A stretch of 64,000 bases of DNA, taken from NCBI RefSeq assembly GCF_000359745.1, contig NZ_AQHN01000089.1, positions 248,001 through 312,000 on the forward strand, read 5' to 3'. A model generated the notes under the pieces. The model saw only the letters and a program-made list of their open reading frames with translations, searched no databases and was not told the origin of the DNA. Both the position numbers and the translations under genes were made by a program. Positions 62,130 to 64,000 of the stretch are shown here, piece by piece. Position 1 is the first letter of the stretch, and every line of letters starts with the position of its first letter. This DNA comes from Rhizobium freirei PRF 81 (GTDB taxonomy: Bacteria > Pseudomonadota > Alphaproteobacteria > Rhizobiales > Rhizobiaceae).

Positions 62130-64000
62130 CGCCGCCGCCTTCCTGTTCGCTTTCTGCCGTCGACCATTCCGATACGCGGGCGAGGTGATCGTAATCGCCG
62201 CCATATTCGAACTGCTGGGCCGGGATCAGCCGCGACGAGAAGCCCTTTTCGCCTGACTGCAGCAGCGAGACGAATTTCACCAGCTGGTCCATCGATTCCT
62301 GCGCCAGATCCATAGCCGACTTCGTTTCCGTCTTGCCGCCGCGGCTGGAATGCTCGTTGTTGACCTGATCAACCTTAAAGCGGTCTCCGGGCCGCAGTCG
62401 GACATAGAGCAGGTTCTCGGGTCGCAGTACACCGATATTGTGGAAGGCGCCGGCCTTCAGCGCATAGGCTTCGAGCGCCAGCTGCGGATCGAGCAGCGCG
62501 CGTGCCTGTGGCGGGGAGGGGTTGTAGCCGGTCTTGTAGTCGATGAGATCGGCTGCTTTGTCGCTCTTGACGTCGATGCGGTCGGCAACGCCCGTGAGGC
62601 GAATGCCGATCGGTTCGATCTCGACGCCGGCGGGTACTTCCGTTGCCGTTTTACGAACCTCGGGTCGCCGTTGCGCTTCCCAGGCAAGGAAAGCCCGCGC
62701 CACTTCGCGAAACCGCGGCCGCCAGACGCTGTCGATGTGAACAGGCAATCGCTCGGCATCGAAGAGGTCTGCGATGATGCGATCCATGGCCAGCGTCGCA
62801 TCCGGCGTGCCGGCGATATGCCCCTCGCGGACGAAGCGATCGATGATCTTGTGGTAGAGCGTGCCGCGCTCGGCCGGCCCGGGATCGCGGTTGAACGGAT
62901 CGACCGGATCGAGCCGCAGCACGCGCCGGGCATAGATGGCATAGGGGTCACGGCGCAGCCGCCCCACCTCGCTGAAGGAATAGCTTTTCGGCTGCAATTC
63001 CACAGGCGGCTTTGGTGCCGGGCGCAGCGCCGGCGCCTGGTTTTCGCCCTCGTCGATCATGGCGGCCCATTGGCGATACTGGTCGCCGCGGGCCTTCATG
63101 GCGTCTTCCAGTTCCTTGCCGCCGAGAGCGATCAGCCGCTGTAGCCAGCGCGAGGCGACCGTCGGGGTCGAGCCCTGACGCAGTGCCCGCGAATAGATCA
63201 GATCGCGAGTGCCGTTCGCCATTTCGAAATCGTGCGCGAGCTGGCCGATGCGGCGCTCCGGCGGCTCCAGGCCGATCTCCGTCTTCATGCTGCGGGAAAT
63301 GAAGGGATTGTTTGCTGTCTGCCCCGGCCATGATCCTTCGTTCAAACCGCCGAGGATCAGCGTATCGACGCTCTGCAGGCGGGCTTCCAGCGTACCGAAG
63401 ATGAAGAGGCGGGGATGGCTGAGTGCCCGCGGTTTCACCGCTTGGCCCACGCAGAGCGCTGTCGTGATGTCGATCCACTGCACGCCATCGGCCTCGAGCT
63501 GGCCTTCGGTGTCGATGACATCCTTCAACAGGCTGGCGAGCGTATCGCCGGCTTCACCGGACCAAAGGGCGGCCAGATTGCCGCGTTCGTCGGCTGCCAC
63601 CGCCTCCAGCGCCCGACCGGTACGTTCTGCCCATTCGGAAAGGGTCGGTAGGCCCTCGACAGTCCGCAGGGAGAGCGCGGATGTAAGCGGCTCGCATGCG
63701 GCAGTCACCCGCCGCGCCAGTTCTCGCGCGTATTCGATGGCCTCATGCGGCAGCGATTTGCGCCATTGCGGCGCGTGCCGGTCGCTGGCCTGCTCGGCGA
63801 TGCGGCTGTCAAGCAGGCTTTCCAGCGTGCCGACATCGATATTGGCGACGCCGCCTCTCAGTGCCAGGATTTCCAGCGCATCGACGCCTGGCCGATGCAT
63901 TTCGAGCGGCAGGCCGAAGCGGGCGAGGGGATGTTTGAGCAGGGCGACGACGGCGACGGGGTCGCCAAGGCGAAGCGTTGCCTCGAGCATCAGTTGCAGC
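62122..64000 (-). CDS. addB: double-strand break repair protein AddB, C-terminal part (cut by window edge)
   Basis: The frame is open from the stop at 62122 to the window edge, giving the last 625 codons of AddB; the N-terminus is outside. It contains IFGTLEARLQSVDTLILGGLNEGSWPGQ, RIGQLAHDFEMANGTRDLIYSRALRQGS, and a RecB-like nuclease domain (SFSEVGRLRRDPYAIYARRVL, AERGTLYHKIIDRF, DLIDYKTGYNP). It is upstream of and overlaps addA. AddB assists end processing and Chi-like recognition in the family. Confidence 0.93.
   Translation of the reverse strand, partial: LQLMLEATLRLGDPVAVVALLKHPLARFGLPLEMHRPGVDALEILALRGGVANIDVGTLESLLDSRIAEQASDRHAPQWRKSLPHEAIEYARELARRVTAACEPLTSALSLRTVEGLPTLSEWAERTGRALEAVAADERGNLAALWSGEAGDTLASLLKDVIDTEGQLEADGVQWIDITTALCVGQAVKPRALSHPRLFIFGTLEARLQSVDTLILGGLNEGSWPGQTANNPFISRSMKTEIGLEPPERRIGQLAHDFEMANGTRDLIYSRALRQGSTPTVASRWLQRLIALGGKELEDAMKARGDQYRQWAAMIDEGENQAPALRPAPKPPVELQPKSYSFSEVGRLRRDPYAIYARRVLRLDPVDPFNRDPGPAERGTLYHKIIDRFVREGHIAGTPDATLAMDRIIADLFDAERLPVHIDSVWRPRFREVARAFLAWEAQRRPEVRKTATEVPAGVEIEPIGIRLTGVADRIDVKSDKAADLIDYKTGYNPSPPQARALLDPQLALEAYALKAGAFHNIGVLRPENLLYVRLRPGDRFKVDQVNNEHSSRGGKTETKSAMDLAQESMDQLVKFVSLLQSGEKGFSSRLIPAQQFEYGGDYDHLARVSEWSTAESEQEGGGDE

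Overview
This window reads as a chromosomal core segment of an alphaproteobacterium of the order Hyphomicrobiales, most likely family Rhizobiaceae (Rhizobium or a close relative). The evidence is the gene order around a predicted replication origin (holA / parB-parA-rsmG-mnmG-mnmE-rho-hemJ-hemE / oriC / ppsR-maf-aroE-coaE-dnaQ-secB-fxsA-tim44-mltA-smr-xre-gyrB), a 180-kDa-class NAD-glutamate dehydrogenase, TrcR (DUF1013), AddAB instead of RecBCD, an intracellular PHA depolymerase, high-GC codon use and intergenic RIME-like palindromes. I see no rRNA, tRNA, IS element, prophage or CRISPR array.

Layout. 1-22.5 kb: mixed-orientation metabolic and housekeeping genes (beta-carbonic anhydrase start, pyridoxal kinase, glutamate dehydrogenase, MFS transporter, purH, heparinase-like protein, rsmB, htpX, an SDHAF4-like protein, acetyl-CoA synthetase, trcR, YggS-type PLP protein, leuS-lptE-holA). 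22.6-31.5 kb: every gene is on the minus strand, running from hemE at the origin outwards to parB. 31.53-31.93 kb: AT-richer intergenic stretch with at least six DnaA-box-like nonamers, the predicted chromosomal origin. 31.9-35.6 kb: every gene is on the plus strand, running away from the origin. Four near-identical parS sites (centres about 24.97, 26.97, 27.01 and 33.39 kb) lie on both sides of oriC and form a centromere for the ParA/ParB pair encoded here. 35.6-42.3 kb: secB, fxsA, then an overlapping chain tim44-mltA-smr-xre, and gyrB. 42.3-52.8 kb: a less conserved stretch of oxidoreductases, a glutathionyl-hydroquinone-reductase-like GST, a PLP decarboxylase, a fumarylacetoacetase-fold hydrolase, phaZ, a DUF2852 protein, a SprT/YgjP-like metallopeptidase, and a HxlR regulator divergent from an SDR and an MDR enzyme. 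52.8-58.1 kb: trpF-trpB-trpA-accD-folC. 58.1-64 kb: trxA, addA and the 3' part of addB on the minus strand.

How the genes work together. The centre is the chromosome replication and segregation hub: origin, ParAB-parS, polymerase subunits (HolA delta, DnaQ epsilon), gyrase B, and tRNA/rRNA modification (MnmE-MnmG, RsmG). Heme synthesis (HemE, HemJ) and the Rho factor are transcribed outwards from the origin. The trp-accD-folC block couples tryptophan, fatty-acid and folate synthesis. Several cotranscribed neighbours overlap by a few bases (trpF/trpB, mltA/smr, hemE/hemJ, addB/addA, htpX/rsmB), so operons are readable directly. TTG start codons recur (hemE, lptE, rsmB, xre, the GST, accD).

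I found no clearly undescribed defence or biosynthetic system; this is mostly ordinary core genome. The most rewarding items are the origin/centromere architecture (including two parS sites embedded in coding sequence so that both encode the same short peptide), a family of diverged RIME-like repeats that supply terminators and even a stop codon, a palindrome cluster upstream of htpX, and an AccD whose zinc ribbon has lost three of four cysteines.
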